This document shows, piece by piece, positions 1 through 8,733 of a stretch of DNA of 64,000 nucleotides. The notes under the pieces were generated by a model. That model ran no database searches. It was not told the DNA's origin and saw nothing but the letters and a program-made list of their open reading frames with translations. The first letter of the stretch is position 1. Each line of letters begins with the position of its first letter. Source of the stretch: Nitrobacter sp035546855 (GTDB taxonomy: Bacteria > Pseudomonadota > Alphaproteobacteria > Rhizobiales > Xanthobacteraceae); contig DASZVY010000018.1 of the NCBI GenBank assembly GCA_035546855.1, forward strand, positions 15,108 to 79,107, in the 5' to 3' direction. A program made the position numbers and the translations under genes.

Positions 1-2
1 AT

Positions 3-1049
3 ACCAATTTTCCGCATCATCGCGACAACGTCTGCAAGGTCTTGAACTGCAAGCCGGAGCGCGAGCAGGTGCAGGCCGCGCTGATGACGTGGCAGGCGGA
101 GGCGTTCGAGACCGCGGCCTATGCCGGCGGCTGCGTGGTTTCGATGATGCGCTCGCGTGACGAATGGCTGGCGCATCCGCACGCGGCGGCGCTGGCCGCG
201 CTGCCGCTGATCTCGATTGAAAAGATCGGCGACGCTGTGCCCCGACCGTGGCCCGCCGGCGGCCGTCCACTGTCCGGTTTGCGTGTGCTCGATCTGTCGC
301 GCGTCATCGCCGGTCCCGTCGCCGGGCGCACGCTCGCGGCGCATGGCGCCGACGTCATGCTGGTCTCGAGCCCGAACCTGCCGGCGATCCCCTGGCTCAC
401 CATCGATACCGGGCGCGGCAAGCTGTCGAGCTTCGCCGATCTCGCAACCGAGGAGGGGCGCGAGGCCTTGCGAGGTCTGCTTGCGGAGGCCGACATCTTC
501 TCGCAGGGCTATCGTCCGCAATCCATCGCCGCGCTCGGCTTCTCGCCGCAGGAGGCCGCGCGCATCCGTCCCGGCGTCGTCTATGTGTCGCTGTCGGCCT
601 ACGGCCAGGCGGGCCCGTGGGCCGGCCGCCGTGGCTTTGACTCGCTGGTCCAGACCTCGACCGGCTTCAACCATGCCGAAGGGCAGGCGGCTGGTGTCGA
701 CGGCCCGAAGGAACTGCCGGCGCAGATTCTCGACCATGCCACCGGCTACCTCATGGCGTTCGGCGCCATGATGGCGCGGGCGCGCCAGGCCCGCGAAGGC
801 GGAAGCTGGCACGTCCAGGTCTCGCTGGCCCGGACCGGGCAATGGCTGTGGGACATGGGCCGGGTCGCCAACGGTTTTGCGGCACCGGACCTCGGCGGCG
901 AAGCCGTTCGGCCGCTTCTGGAGGATGTCCCCTCGGGGTTCGGGACGCTCAGCGCCGTCAGGCATTCGGCTGTCCTGTCGGAGACCCCCGCATTCTGGGC
1001 GCGCCCGGCGGTGCCGCTCGGCAGCCATGCGCCGCTCTGGCCGGGTTAG
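3..1049 (+). CDS. CaiB/BaiF family (family III) CoA transferase, 5' end outside window
   Basis: The reading frame is open from the first bases of the window, so the amino end lies upstream; about 348 residues are visible. The visible part has the family III features: a segment reading TNFPHHRD, then LSGLRVLDLSRVIAGP, which recurs in CaiB/BaiF proteins at the second-domain boundary, and AYGQAGPWAGRRGFDSLVQ. Members move CoA between carboxylic acids in the cytoplasm. The substrate cannot be read from the sequence. The carboxyl end is rich in Ala, Pro and Arg and looks variable. A candidate terminator follows about 70 bases downstream, so the gene probably ends its transcript here. Confidence 0.88.
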   Translation, partial: TNFPHHRDNVCKVLNCKPEREQVQAALMTWQAEAFETAAYAGGCVVSMMRSRDEWLAHPHAAALAALPLISIEKIGDAVPRPWPAGGRPLSGLRVLDLSRVIAGPVAGRTLAAHGADVMLVSSPNLPAIPWLTIDTGRGKLSSFADLATEEGREALRGLLAEADIFSQGYRPQSIAALGFSPQEAARIRPGVVYVSLSAYGQAGPWAGRRGFDSLVQTSTGFNHAEGQAAGVDGPKELPAQILDHATGYLMAFGAMMARARQAREGGSWHVQVSLARTGQWLWDMGRVANGFAAPDLGGEAVRPLLEDVPSGFGTLSAVRHSAVLSETPAFWARPAVPLGSHAPLWPG

Positions 1050-1117
1050 GCGGCGGCCGGACACCTTCGATCACAAAGCGCTGACGGACAGCCGGCCTTT
1101 CAAAATTTTAATCCTTA

Positions 1118-1139
1118 ACCCCGATCGGGGTGCGTTTTT
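1118..1139 (+). terminator. Rho-independent terminator after the CoA-transferase gene
   Basis: A perfect short hairpin (stem ACCCC/GGGGT, loop GATC) is followed by gcgttttt. It lies about 70 bases after the CoA-transferase stop and about 80 bases before the efflux adaptor gene, in a locally AT-rich stretch. Confidence 0.55.
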
Positions 1140-1218
1140 CGATTGTCCGACACACAAATTGGGCACTATTAGCGCGCAGGCGTTCGCCCGGATTGGCCGC
1201 ATCCGATTGATAGCAACA

Positions 1219-2466
1219 GTGATCCGTTTGATTGACCGATTCCAGGGACTGAGGGGACGGCCTGCCGCGTTCGCGGCGGGGCTGGTGGTGGTTGCCGCGG
1301 TCGCCGTGGCGACCGTGGAATACGCCGGCCACCGCGCCCCTGTGCGGGATTCCGACATCTCCAGCCAGTCGCGCAAGACGGCGTCGGATCGCTACACTCC
1401 GACACCGGCCGAATGGGCCAGCCTGACGGTCCAGCCGGTCGAGGAGCGGACTTTTCGCGCCGAGCACGTCACCGAAGGCAAGATCGCGGTCGATGAGGAT
1501 CATGCGACGCCGGTGTTCTCGCCCTATGCCGGCCGGGTCACCAAGCTGCTGGCCCGGTCCGGCGATCACGTCGAGCAGGGGCAGCCGCTGTTCGTGATCG
1601 AGGCCGCCGACACCGTGCAGGCGCAGAACGACTTCATTGCCGCCGCGACCGGCCTTAACAAGGCGAAGTCGGCGCTCGACCTCGCGCAAATCCAGGAGAC
1701 CCGCGCCAAGGACCTGTTCGAGGGCAAGGCCGTTCCGCTCAAGGACTACCAGCAGGCGCAAGCGACGCTCGCACAGGCGCAGAGCGATCTGCGCTCGTCG
1801 CAGACGGCGCTCGAGGCGGCGCGCAATCGCCTACGGATTCTCGGTCTCAGCGACCAGGCCATCAACGCCTTTCAGGACAAGGGACGCATCGACCCCGACA
1901 CCACCATCGTCGCGCCGATCCAGGGCACGGTGGTCCAGCGCAAGGTCGGACCCGGCCAGTACGTCAACGCCGGCGCCAGCGATCCCGTTTTCGTGATCGG
2001 CGATCTGTCGAAAGTCTGGCTGACGGCGTTCGTCCGCGAGACCGATGCATCGGCGGTGGCGGTCGGCCAGGACGTTTCCTTCACCGTGCTGGCGATGCCG
2101 GAGCGCAAGATGAAGGCGCGCATCGACTACGTCGCGGCCGCGATCGATCCTGCGACCCGCCGCCTTCTGGTGCGGGCGACCGTTGACAACAAGGACGGCC
2201 TGCTCAAGCCGGAAATGTTCGCAAACGTCACCATCTATTCGCCCGGCGACCAGTCGGCGGTCGCGGTGCCGAAGCAGGCCCTGATCTATGAGGGCGACAC
2301 GGTCCGGATCTGGGTGGTTCACGACGACAGGTCGATCGAACTGCGTCAGATCAAGACCGGGTTGACCAACGGCGACCTCGTCGAGGTCGCAGGCAACCTC
2401 AAAGCCGGCGAGCGCATCGTCACCAAGGGCAGTCTTTTCATCGACCGGGCCGCGTCGGGGAGTTAG
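1219..2466 (+). CDS. RND efflux periplasmic adaptor (HlyD/CzcB-like membrane fusion protein)
   Basis: About 415 residues. An N-terminal membrane anchor (AAFAAGLVVVAAVAVATV) is followed by a barrel-sandwich half-motif (SPYAGRVTKLLARSGDHVEQG), a long coiled-coil hairpin (about residues 135-220), the second half-motif (IVAPIQGTVVQRKVGPGQYV) and a beta-barrel domain. Such proteins join an inner-membrane RND pump to an outer-membrane channel in the periplasm. The frame stays open far upstream into the CoA-transferase gene; GTG at 1219 is chosen because it just precedes the membrane anchor (TTG 1207 is possible). The next gene is the matching pump, 150 bases away, which supports CzcB-type heavy-metal export. 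Confidence 0.85.
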   Translation: MIRLIDRFQGLRGRPAAFAAGLVVVAAVAVATVEYAGHRAPVRDSDISSQSRKTASDRYTPTPAEWASLTVQPVEERTFRAEHVTEGKIAVDEDHATPVFSPYAGRVTKLLARSGDHVEQGQPLFVIEAADTVQAQNDFIAAATGLNKAKSALDLAQIQETRAKDLFEGKAVPLKDYQQAQATLAQAQSDLRSSQTALEAARNRLRILGLSDQAINAFQDKGRIDPDTTIVAPIQGTVVQRKVGPGQYVNAGASDPVFVIGDLSKVWLTAFVRETDASAVAVGQDVSFTVLAMPERKMKARIDYVAAAIDPATRRLLVRATVDNKDGLLKPEMFANVTIYSPGDQSAVAVPKQALIYEGDTVRIWVVHDDRSIELRQIKTGLTNGDLVEVAGNLKAGERIVTKGSLFIDRAASGS

Positions 2467-2497
2467 GTCATTTTCGCTTGGGCACGATATGCGCGGT

Positions 2498-2587
2498 GCG
2501 TCATGGCCGGGCCCGTCCCGGCCATCCCCGTGTTTTCTCTCCGGCGACGAAAGACGTGGATGCCCGCAACGAGTGCGGGCATGACGA
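2498..2587. repeat. Intergenic palindromic repeat, family A copy 1
   Basis: It starts with gcgtcatggccgggcccg, ends with gcgggcatgacgagg and contains aagacgtggatgcc in the middle. Related copies lie at 10587-10716 and 25491-25607. It fills most of the spacer between the efflux adaptor and pump genes. I recognise this type of repeat from Bradyrhizobiaceae genomes; it has no coding capacity. Confidence 0.8.
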
Positions 2588-2616
2588 GGTTCGCCTTGAT
2601 GAAAGCTCCGATCTGA

Positions 2617-5600
2617 ATGGACCGCCTCGTCGCCCTTGCCGTCAACCGGCGCTTCCTGATGGTCGGTCTGCTCGCGCTGGTGATCGTCGGCGGCTTCATC
2701 GCGTTCCGCGCGCTCAACATCGAGGCCTATCCCGATCCGACGCCACCGATGGTCGACGTGGTGACGCAGTCGCCGGGCCTGTCGGCGGAGGAGATCGAGC
2801 GCTATATCACCATTCCGCTCGAAACCCAGGTCTCGGGCATCAAGAACCTGCAGACGATCCGAACGATTTCGCTCTACGGCTTGTCCGACGTGAAGCTGCA
2901 GTTCACGTTCGACTATACCTATGACGAAGCCTTGCAGCAGGTGTTGAACCGGCTGTCGCAGCTTGCGCCGCTGCCCGGGAACGTCCAGCCGCAAATCTCG
3001 CCGCTCAGCGCCGTCGGCGAAATTTACCGCTACCGGCTGAAGGGGCCGCCGCACTACAGCGTGCTCGATCTCAAGACGCTGCAGGACTGGGTGCTGGAGC
3101 GCCGCTTCCGCGCGGTGCCGGGCGTGATCGACGTCACCGGCTGGGGCGGCAAGACCAAGACCTATGAAATCCAGGTCGATTTCAACAAGCTGGTCGCCTA
3201 CGGCCTGACGCTGCCGCAGTTGCTGCAGGCCGTCGGCAACGCCAACATCAACGTGGGCGGCAACACCGTCAACATCGGCTCGCAGTCGGCTGTGGTTCGC
3301 GGCGTCGGCCTGATCCGCTCGATCGACGACATTGCCAACACCATGATCGCCCAAAGCGGCGGCAATCCGGTTCTGGTCAAGGACGTCGCGACCGTGTCGG
3401 TCGGCGAAAAGCCGCGGCTCGGCATCGCCGGCATCAATCAGGACGACGACATCGTCGAGGGCATCGTGCTGATGCGCCGGGGCGAGAAGAGCTCGCCGAC
3501 CATCGCGCGCGTCGAGAAACTCGTGGCCGAGATCAACAAGTCGACCATTCTGCCGCCCGGCGTGAAGATCGAGCGCATCTACGACCGCAAGGATCTGATC
3601 GATATCACCACGCACACGGTGCTGCACAACATGGTGGTCGGCATCCTGCTGATCGTCCTGCTGCAATGGGTGTTCCTGGGCGATCTCCGCAGCGCGCTGA
3701 TCGTCGGCGCGACGATTCCGTTCGCGCTGTTCTTCGCGGTCATCATCCTCGTGCTGCGGGGCGAATCCGCCAACCTGCTGTCGGTCGGCGCGATCGACTT
3801 CGGGTTGATCGTGGATGCGACCGTCATCATGGTCGAAGCGATTTTCCGACGGCTGTCGCAAACCACGGCCTTGTCCGAGGCGGAGCAGAGTCACATCTCG
3901 GCCGGCATCACCATGGACATGAAGAGCCACGCGATCCTCAGCGCTGCGGCCGACGTCTCGCGCTCGATCTTCTTCGCGGCGGCCATCATTATTGCCGCGT
4001 TCCTGCCGCTGTTCACGCTGAGCGGCGTCGAGGGCAACATCTTCGGGCCGATGGCGCGCACCTATGCCTATGCGCTGGCCGGCGGATTGCTCGCAACCTT
4101 TACCATCACGCCGGCGTTGAGCGCGATCATCCTGCCGTCGCACATGGAGGAGACCGAGACGCGGATCGTGAAATTCCTGCACGGCCTCTATACGCCGATG
4201 CTGAACTGGGCGGTCGGCAACCGCAAGATCGTGATGGCGGGCGCGGCGGGCCTCGTCGTGCTGACGCTGGTGTTGTCGCGGCTGCTCGGCCTCGAATTCC
4301 TGCCGAAGCTGGAGGAAGGGAATTTCTGGATTCGCGCCACCCTGCCATCGACCATTTCGCTGGAGGAGGGCAACACCTACGTCAACGAGATGCGCAAGAT
4401 CATCGGCGCGCGGCCGGAGGTCGAATCCGTCGTGTCCCAGCACGGGCGGCCGGACGACGGCACCGACGCGGCCGGCTTCTTCAACGCCGAGTTCTTTGCA
4501 CCGCTGAAGCCGGTCAGCGAGTGGCCGGGGTCGCACGACAAGGACGAGGTTACGGCGGAGCTGCTCGCGACGCTTCAGAAGAAATTTCCCGGCGTCGAGT
4601 TTAATTTCTCGCAATACCTGCAGGACAACGTCTCGGAGGCGGTCTCCGGCGTGAAGGGCGAAAACTCGATCAAGCTCTACGGCAACGACCTGCAGGCGCT
4701 CACCGAGACCGCCAACAAGATCAAGGACGTGCTTTCGACCGTCGAGGGCATCACCGACCTCGGGGTGTTCACCTCGCTCGGGCAGCCGACGATCCAGATC
4801 GACATCGACCGGGCCAAGGCGGCACGTTACGGCCTCTCGCCCGGCGATATCAACGCCACGATCAAGGTTGCGATCGGCGGTGATACAGCCGGCGATCTCT
4901 ACGAACCCGGCTCCGACCGGCATTTCCCGATCGTGGTGCGCCTCGCGCCGAAGTATCGCCAGAGCGCGGAAGCCATTCAGAATCTGAGAATTGGCGCGCC
5001 GGGTCCGAACGGAACGATCGCGCAGATTCCGCTGAGCGAGGTGGCGACGATCAAGCTGGTGTCGGGCGCGGCTTATATTTATCGCGAGCAGCAGGAGCGC
5101 TATCTGCCGATCAAGTTCTCGGTGCGCGGGCGGGACCTCGGCAGCACGATCAAGGAAGCGCAGGACAAGATCGCGGCCGAAGTGAAGCTGCCACCGGGAT
5201 CGCGGCTCGAATGGGTCGGCGAATTCGGCAACCTGCAGGACGCAATCCGGCGCCTGTCGATCGTGGTGCCGATCAGCCTTGCGCTCATCGCCATGCTGTT
5301 GTGGTTCAACTTCGGCTCGATGATCGACACGCTGCTCGCCATGAGCGTGATCCCGATGGCGATCTTCGGCGGCGTGCTTGGACTCCTCGTCACCGGGATT
5401 CCCTTCAGCGTGTCGGCGGCAATCGGCTTCATCGCGCTGTTCGGCATCGCGGTCATGGATGGCATCATCGTCCTGTCCCAGTATAATCAGTTGATCGGCG
5501 AGGGGCTCGACCGCCTCAAGGCGGTGGTGCGGACCTGCGAGTTGCAGATGCGCCCTGTGCTGATGACATGCGTGGTGGCCGGCGTCGGCCTGCTGCCGGC

Positions 5601-5739
5601 TGCATTGTCCTCCGGCATCGGATCGCAGGTGCAGAAGCCCCTGGCGGTCGTGGTCGTGACCGGCATGCTGCTCGCGCCGGTGGTCATTCTCGTTACGCTG
5701 CCGGTGCTGATCTCGTATTTCTCGCGCCGGACGCAATGA
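2617..5739 (+). CDS. CzcA/CusA-type heavy-metal efflux RND pump
   Basis: 1040 residues, the full length for the HME-RND family. There is a first membrane helix at residues 12-32, a periplasmic porter domain, helices 2-6 from about residue 335, a second porter domain and a C-terminal helix bundle. Transmembrane helix 4 carries DFGLIVDATVIMVE, with D394, D400 and E407 matching the acidic triad that marks metal-exporting RND pumps rather than drug pumps. It would use proton influx to expel a cation such as Co, Zn, Cd, Cu or Ag; the metal cannot be assigned. The adaptor gene lies directly upstream. The only TolC-like channel gene nearby is on the other strand beyond the threonine dehydratase gene. 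Confidence 0.93.
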   Translation: MDRLVALAVNRRFLMVGLLALVIVGGFIAFRALNIEAYPDPTPPMVDVVTQSPGLSAEEIERYITIPLETQVSGIKNLQTIRTISLYGLSDVKLQFTFDYTYDEALQQVLNRLSQLAPLPGNVQPQISPLSAVGEIYRYRLKGPPHYSVLDLKTLQDWVLERRFRAVPGVIDVTGWGGKTKTYEIQVDFNKLVAYGLTLPQLLQAVGNANINVGGNTVNIGSQSAVVRGVGLIRSIDDIANTMIAQSGGNPVLVKDVATVSVGEKPRLGIAGINQDDDIVEGIVLMRRGEKSSPTIARVEKLVAEINKSTILPPGVKIERIYDRKDLIDITTHTVLHNMVVGILLIVLLQWVFLGDLRSALIVGATIPFALFFAVIILVLRGESANLLSVGAIDFGLIVDATVIMVEAIFRRLSQTTALSEAEQSHISAGITMDMKSHAILSAAADVSRSIFFAAAIIIAAFLPLFTLSGVEGNIFGPMARTYAYALAGGLLATFTITPALSAIILPSHMEETETRIVKFLHGLYTPMLNWAVGNRKIVMAGAAGLVVLTLVLSRLLGLEFLPKLEEGNFWIRATLPSTISLEEGNTYVNEMRKIIGARPEVESVVSQHGRPDDGTDAAGFFNAEFFAPLKPVSEWPGSHDKDEVTAELLATLQKKFPGVEFNFSQYLQDNVSEAVSGVKGENSIKLYGNDLQALTETANKIKDVLSTVEGITDLGVFTSLGQPTIQIDIDRAKAARYGLSPGDINATIKVAIGGDTAGDLYEPGSDRHFPIVVRLAPKYRQSAEAIQNLRIGAPGPNGTIAQIPLSEVATIKLVSGAAYIYREQQERYLPIKFSVRGRDLGSTIKEAQDKIAAEVKLPPGSRLEWVGEFGNLQDAIRRLSIVVPISLALIAMLLWFNFGSMIDTLLAMSVIPMAIFGGVLGLLVTGIPFSVSAAIGFIALFGIAVMDGIIVLSQYNQLIGEGLDRLKAVVRTCELQMRPVLMTCVVAGVGLLPAALSSGIGSQVQKPLAVVVVTGMLLAPVVILVTLPVLISYFSRRTQ

Positions 5740-5757
5740 TCCGTCGCCGGGGAGAAA

Positions 5758-7011
5758 ATGGACATGAGCGAAGCGGCGGGCCGCGAGACAGTCACCATCG
5801 CCGATCTGCACGCCGCCGCACGGCGGGTTGCGGATCGCGTGATCCGGACGCCCTTCGTTCATTCACGCACGCTCTCGGATATCACCGGCGCCGAGGTCTG
5901 GCTGAAGCTGGAAAGCCAGCAATTCGTCGCCTCGTTCAAGGAGCGCGGCGCGGCCAACAAGCTCCTGACGCTCTCGGCGGATGAGGCCAAGCGCGGCGTC
6001 ATCGCCATGTCAGCCGGCAATCATGCCCAGGGCGTCGCCTATCATGCCCATCGCCTCGGCATCGCGGCGACGATCGTGATGCCGAAGCCGACGCCGTTCG
6101 TGAAGGTCTCGCGGACGCGCCATCATGCGGCGCGTGTGCTGCTCGAAGGCGAGACGCTGGCGGAAGCCGGCGCCTTCGCCCGAGATCTGGCGGCGCGCGA
6201 CAACCTCGTCTTCGTACATCCATATAACGATCCCATGATTATCGCGGGGCAGGGGACCGTGGCGCTGGAAATGCTCGGGGACCAGCCGGCGCTCGACTGC
6301 ATCGTCGCGCCGGTCGGCGGGGCCGGTCTCGCCGCCGGCTGCGCGATCGCGGCGGCGGCTCATGCATCGCCGGTCGAGGTGGTCGGCGTCGAAGTCGAAT
6401 CCTACGCCGCCGCGGCGCAGCAGCTTGCGGGGCGGCCGATCGCCGTCGGCGGCGCGACCATCGCCGAAGGGATCGCGGTCGGCGAGGTCGGCGCGCTGCC
6501 GATGGACATCCTGCGCGCGCATGGGGTCGACGTGATGACGGTGCCCGAGCGCCTGATCGAGAAGGCGGTCATCCTGCTCCTGGAAATCGAGAAGACCGTC
6601 GCGGAAGGCGCGGGCGCCGCCGCGCTCGCGGCGCTGCTTACCGCGCCGGAGCGTTTCGCCGGGCGCAAGGTCGGCTTGATCGTATCCGGCGGCAATATCG
6701 ACACGCGCACGCTCGCCAACGTCTTGATGCGCGGGCTGGTGCGCGACGGGCGGCTGATCGATCTCGTTGTGGGCATTTCCGACAAGCCCGGCGCGCTCGC
6801 CGAACTCACGCGCACGGTCGCCGGACTCGGCGGCAACATCGTCGAGGTCCAGCACCAGCGCCTGTTCAGCGCGCTGTCCGCCAGCATGACCGAGGTCGAG
6901 ATGGTGATCGAGGCGCAGGACATGGCGCACGGCAACGCGATCGTGGCCGGACTGGAAGCAAAGGGCGTTCCGGTGCGCCGCCGCGACCGGCTGGAGCTGT
7001 CGGGCGATTGA
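5758..7011 (+). CDS. ilvA: Threonine ammonia-lyase (threonine dehydratase) with C-terminal ACT domain
   Basis: 417 residues. A fold-type II PLP enzyme that deaminates threonine to 2-oxobutanoate, feeding isoleucine synthesis or propionate formation. The PLP lysine is K61 in SFKERGAANKL; AMSAGNHAQGVA, the phosphate-binding glycine loop near GGAGLAAG and a late SGGN motif are present. Residues from about 340 (ISDKPGALAELTRTVAGLGGNI) form a single ACT-type regulatory domain. ATG 5758 and ATG 5764 are both possible; GGAG at 5751 gives better spacing to 5764. It lies 18 bases after the RND pump gene, so co-transcription is likely, although no functional link is obvious. The 2-oxobutanoate made here could lead to propionyl-CoA and the mutase encoded at 28-33 kb. 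Confidence 0.92.
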   Translation: MDMSEAAGRETVTIADLHAAARRVADRVIRTPFVHSRTLSDITGAEVWLKLESQQFVASFKERGAANKLLTLSADEAKRGVIAMSAGNHAQGVAYHAHRLGIAATIVMPKPTPFVKVSRTRHHAARVLLEGETLAEAGAFARDLAARDNLVFVHPYNDPMIIAGQGTVALEMLGDQPALDCIVAPVGGAGLAAGCAIAAAAHASPVEVVGVEVESYAAAAQQLAGRPIAVGGATIAEGIAVGEVGALPMDILRAHGVDVMTVPERLIEKAVILLLEIEKTVAEGAGAAALAALLTAPERFAGRKVGLIVSGGNIDTRTLANVLMRGLVRDGRLIDLVVGISDKPGALAELTRTVAGLGGNIVEVQHQRLFSALSASMTEVEMVIEAQDMAHGNAIVAGLEAKGVPVRRRDRLELSGD

Positions 7012-7023
7012 GGTTGCGGGCCG

Positions 7024-8472
7024 CTATTGCCCCGACGGCGTCTGCGTCCGCAAGCCTTCCCAGGCGTCGCGCACCTGATGATAGTGCACGTCGGGCAGGT
7101 AGTCCGGCGTATTGAGGCCGAGCGTGCGCACATCCAGTTTGCCGACGGCGCTGAGCAAGGTGTAGGAGGCGATCACCCGGTCGCGCTGCGCGCCGATCAG
7201 GCGCGCCTTGGCCGAGATCAGGTCCTGCTGCGAGTTCAGCACGTCAACGGTGGTGCGCTGGCCGCCCTGGGCTTCCTTTTGCACGCCCTGCAGGGCGACG
7301 GTCGCGGCGCGGACTTCGGATTCCGCTGCGCCGACCGCGATCTTCGCGCCTTCATTCGCGACCCAGGCGCCGAGCGCGGCGGTGCGCGCCTGGTTGCGAA
7401 CCTGATCCAGCACCAGCCGGCTTTGCGCCGCGAGTTCCTTGGCCTGCCGGGTCTGCGAGGCAGCGGTGCCGCCGTCGTAGATCGGCGCCGTGACTGATCC
7501 GACCACGGCGGCCTGATCGGTGCGGAAGGTGCCGAGCGTCGGGTCGGAATCGACGCTGTGGCTGGCGCTGCCTTGCAGCGTCACGGTCGGATAGAGGCTG
7601 CTTTCCGCAACGCGGATGGTGGTCGAGGCGACATCGACGTCGAAACCGGCGGCAAGTACCGCCGGGTTGCCCTTGGTGGCCTCGGCAATGGCGTCATCCT
7701 TGCTGTGCGGCAGCAGGCGATCCACGGGATCAGCCGGCGCCAGACGGGACGGCGCCTTGCCGATGACCTGCGTGTAGGTTGCCTGACTGACGGCAAGCGC
7801 GACTTCCGCGGCGTTGAGGTCCGAGAGGCCGCGGTTCAGCCGCGCCTCGGCCTGCGAGGTATCGGTCGGCGTGACGTCGCCGGCGGTCAGCCGCTTCTGG
7901 GTGATGGCGAGCGTTTCGCGCAGGAAGGCGACATTGGCGCGCTGCGCATCCACCAGGGCCTGGTTGGCCAGCACGTTCGCATAGGCGGTGACGGCATCGA
8001 GCAGCACGCCCTGGCCGACATTGCGCAGCGCCTCGCGGCCGGATTTGACCTGCAATTCCGCGACGCGGACGCTGTTGGCGGTCTTGAAGCCGTTGAACAG
8101 GGTCTGAGTGACGGTGACGCCGATGGTCCATGGTTTCAGCGTCGCGCCCTGGATGGTGTTGTCCGGCAGCAGGTTGCGCACCGCCTGGAGGCCGCCGCTG
8201 AGGCTCGCGACGATCTGCGGCCGGTAGCCGGCCAGTGCCTGCGGCACGTTCTCGTCGGTGGCGCGCTGGCGGGCGCGTTCGGCATTGAGTTGCGGATTGG
8301 TCTGGTAGGCCTTGACCAGGGCTTGCGCGAGGGTGTCGGCGCGGGCGGCCCGGATCGCCGCCGGGCCGAAACAAATTGCGGCGCCAAGGCCGAAGGCCAT
8401 GCCGAGCCGGCTCAGATGCCGCCGGAGCACGCGCCCTCCCGGGAGGCCATTTCTTCCGGCTTGCCGAACCAT
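7024..8472 (-). CDS. tolC: TolC family outer membrane efflux/type I secretion protein
   Basis: 482 residues from ATG 8472. A basic N-terminal stretch and hydrophobic segment (LGMAFGLGAAICFGPAAI) form a signal peptide, followed by ADTLAQALVKAYQTNPQL, the usual opening of mature TolC. Two repeats of long helices and short strands follow (VTVTQTLFNGFKT in the first, VTAPIYDGGTAASQTRQAK in the second). The protein would form a trimeric outer-membrane channel for RND or ABC exporters. It converges with the threonine dehydratase gene, with 12 bases between them. It could serve the nearby RND pump, but TolC proteins are usually shared. A longer frame upstream of 8472 exists but lacks signal-peptide logic. 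Confidence 0.9.
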   Translation of the reverse strand: MVRQAGRNGLPGGRVLRRHLSRLGMAFGLGAAICFGPAAIRAARADTLAQALVKAYQTNPQLNAERARQRATDENVPQALAGYRPQIVASLSGGLQAVRNLLPDNTIQGATLKPWTIGVTVTQTLFNGFKTANSVRVAELQVKSGREALRNVGQGVLLDAVTAYANVLANQALVDAQRANVAFLRETLAITQKRLTAGDVTPTDTSQAEARLNRGLSDLNAAEVALAVSQATYTQVIGKAPSRLAPADPVDRLLPHSKDDAIAEATKGNPAVLAAGFDVDVASTTIRVAESSLYPTVTLQGSASHSVDSDPTLGTFRTDQAAVVGSVTAPIYDGGTAASQTRQAKELAAQSRLVLDQVRNQARTAALGAWVANEGAKIAVGAAESEVRAATVALQGVQKEAQGGQRTTVDVLNSQQDLISAKARLIGAQRDRVIASYTLLSAVGKLDVRTLGLNTPDYLPDVHYHQVRDAWEGLRTQTPSGQ

Positions 8473-8733
8473 GTGACCCTGTGACGAACCCGAGGCGTCG
8501 CCCCCGCTGACGCTTCTGGCCCTGTGTTTAGAGGGCTGCATCGCCGCAGGCAAACCCGGGCGCCGACAAATCCCGGCTTTTTCTCACGTTCTCGGGCATG
8601 TGTTGCATGCGTGCCCGGTTGCTTGACGGCCCGGGGACGCGTGGCGAAATTGGGCGCCCCCTGTTGCAAAGTTGCAAGATGCATGGAAGGCAGCGTTGGG
8701 CGCCGAAGTCGTGGAGGGGCGGACAAGACCTTG

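Noticed and set aside
1831..5862. A 1343-codon open frame on the minus strand across the RND genes
   Set aside because: It lies antisense to the pump, is rich in Arg, His and Asp, and shows no domain. High GC gives long open antisense frames; the plus strand has clear RND signatures.
7558..8484. 308-codon plus-strand frame opposite tolC
   Set aside because: Antisense shadow of a well-supported TolC gene, with no motif and no ribosome binding site.
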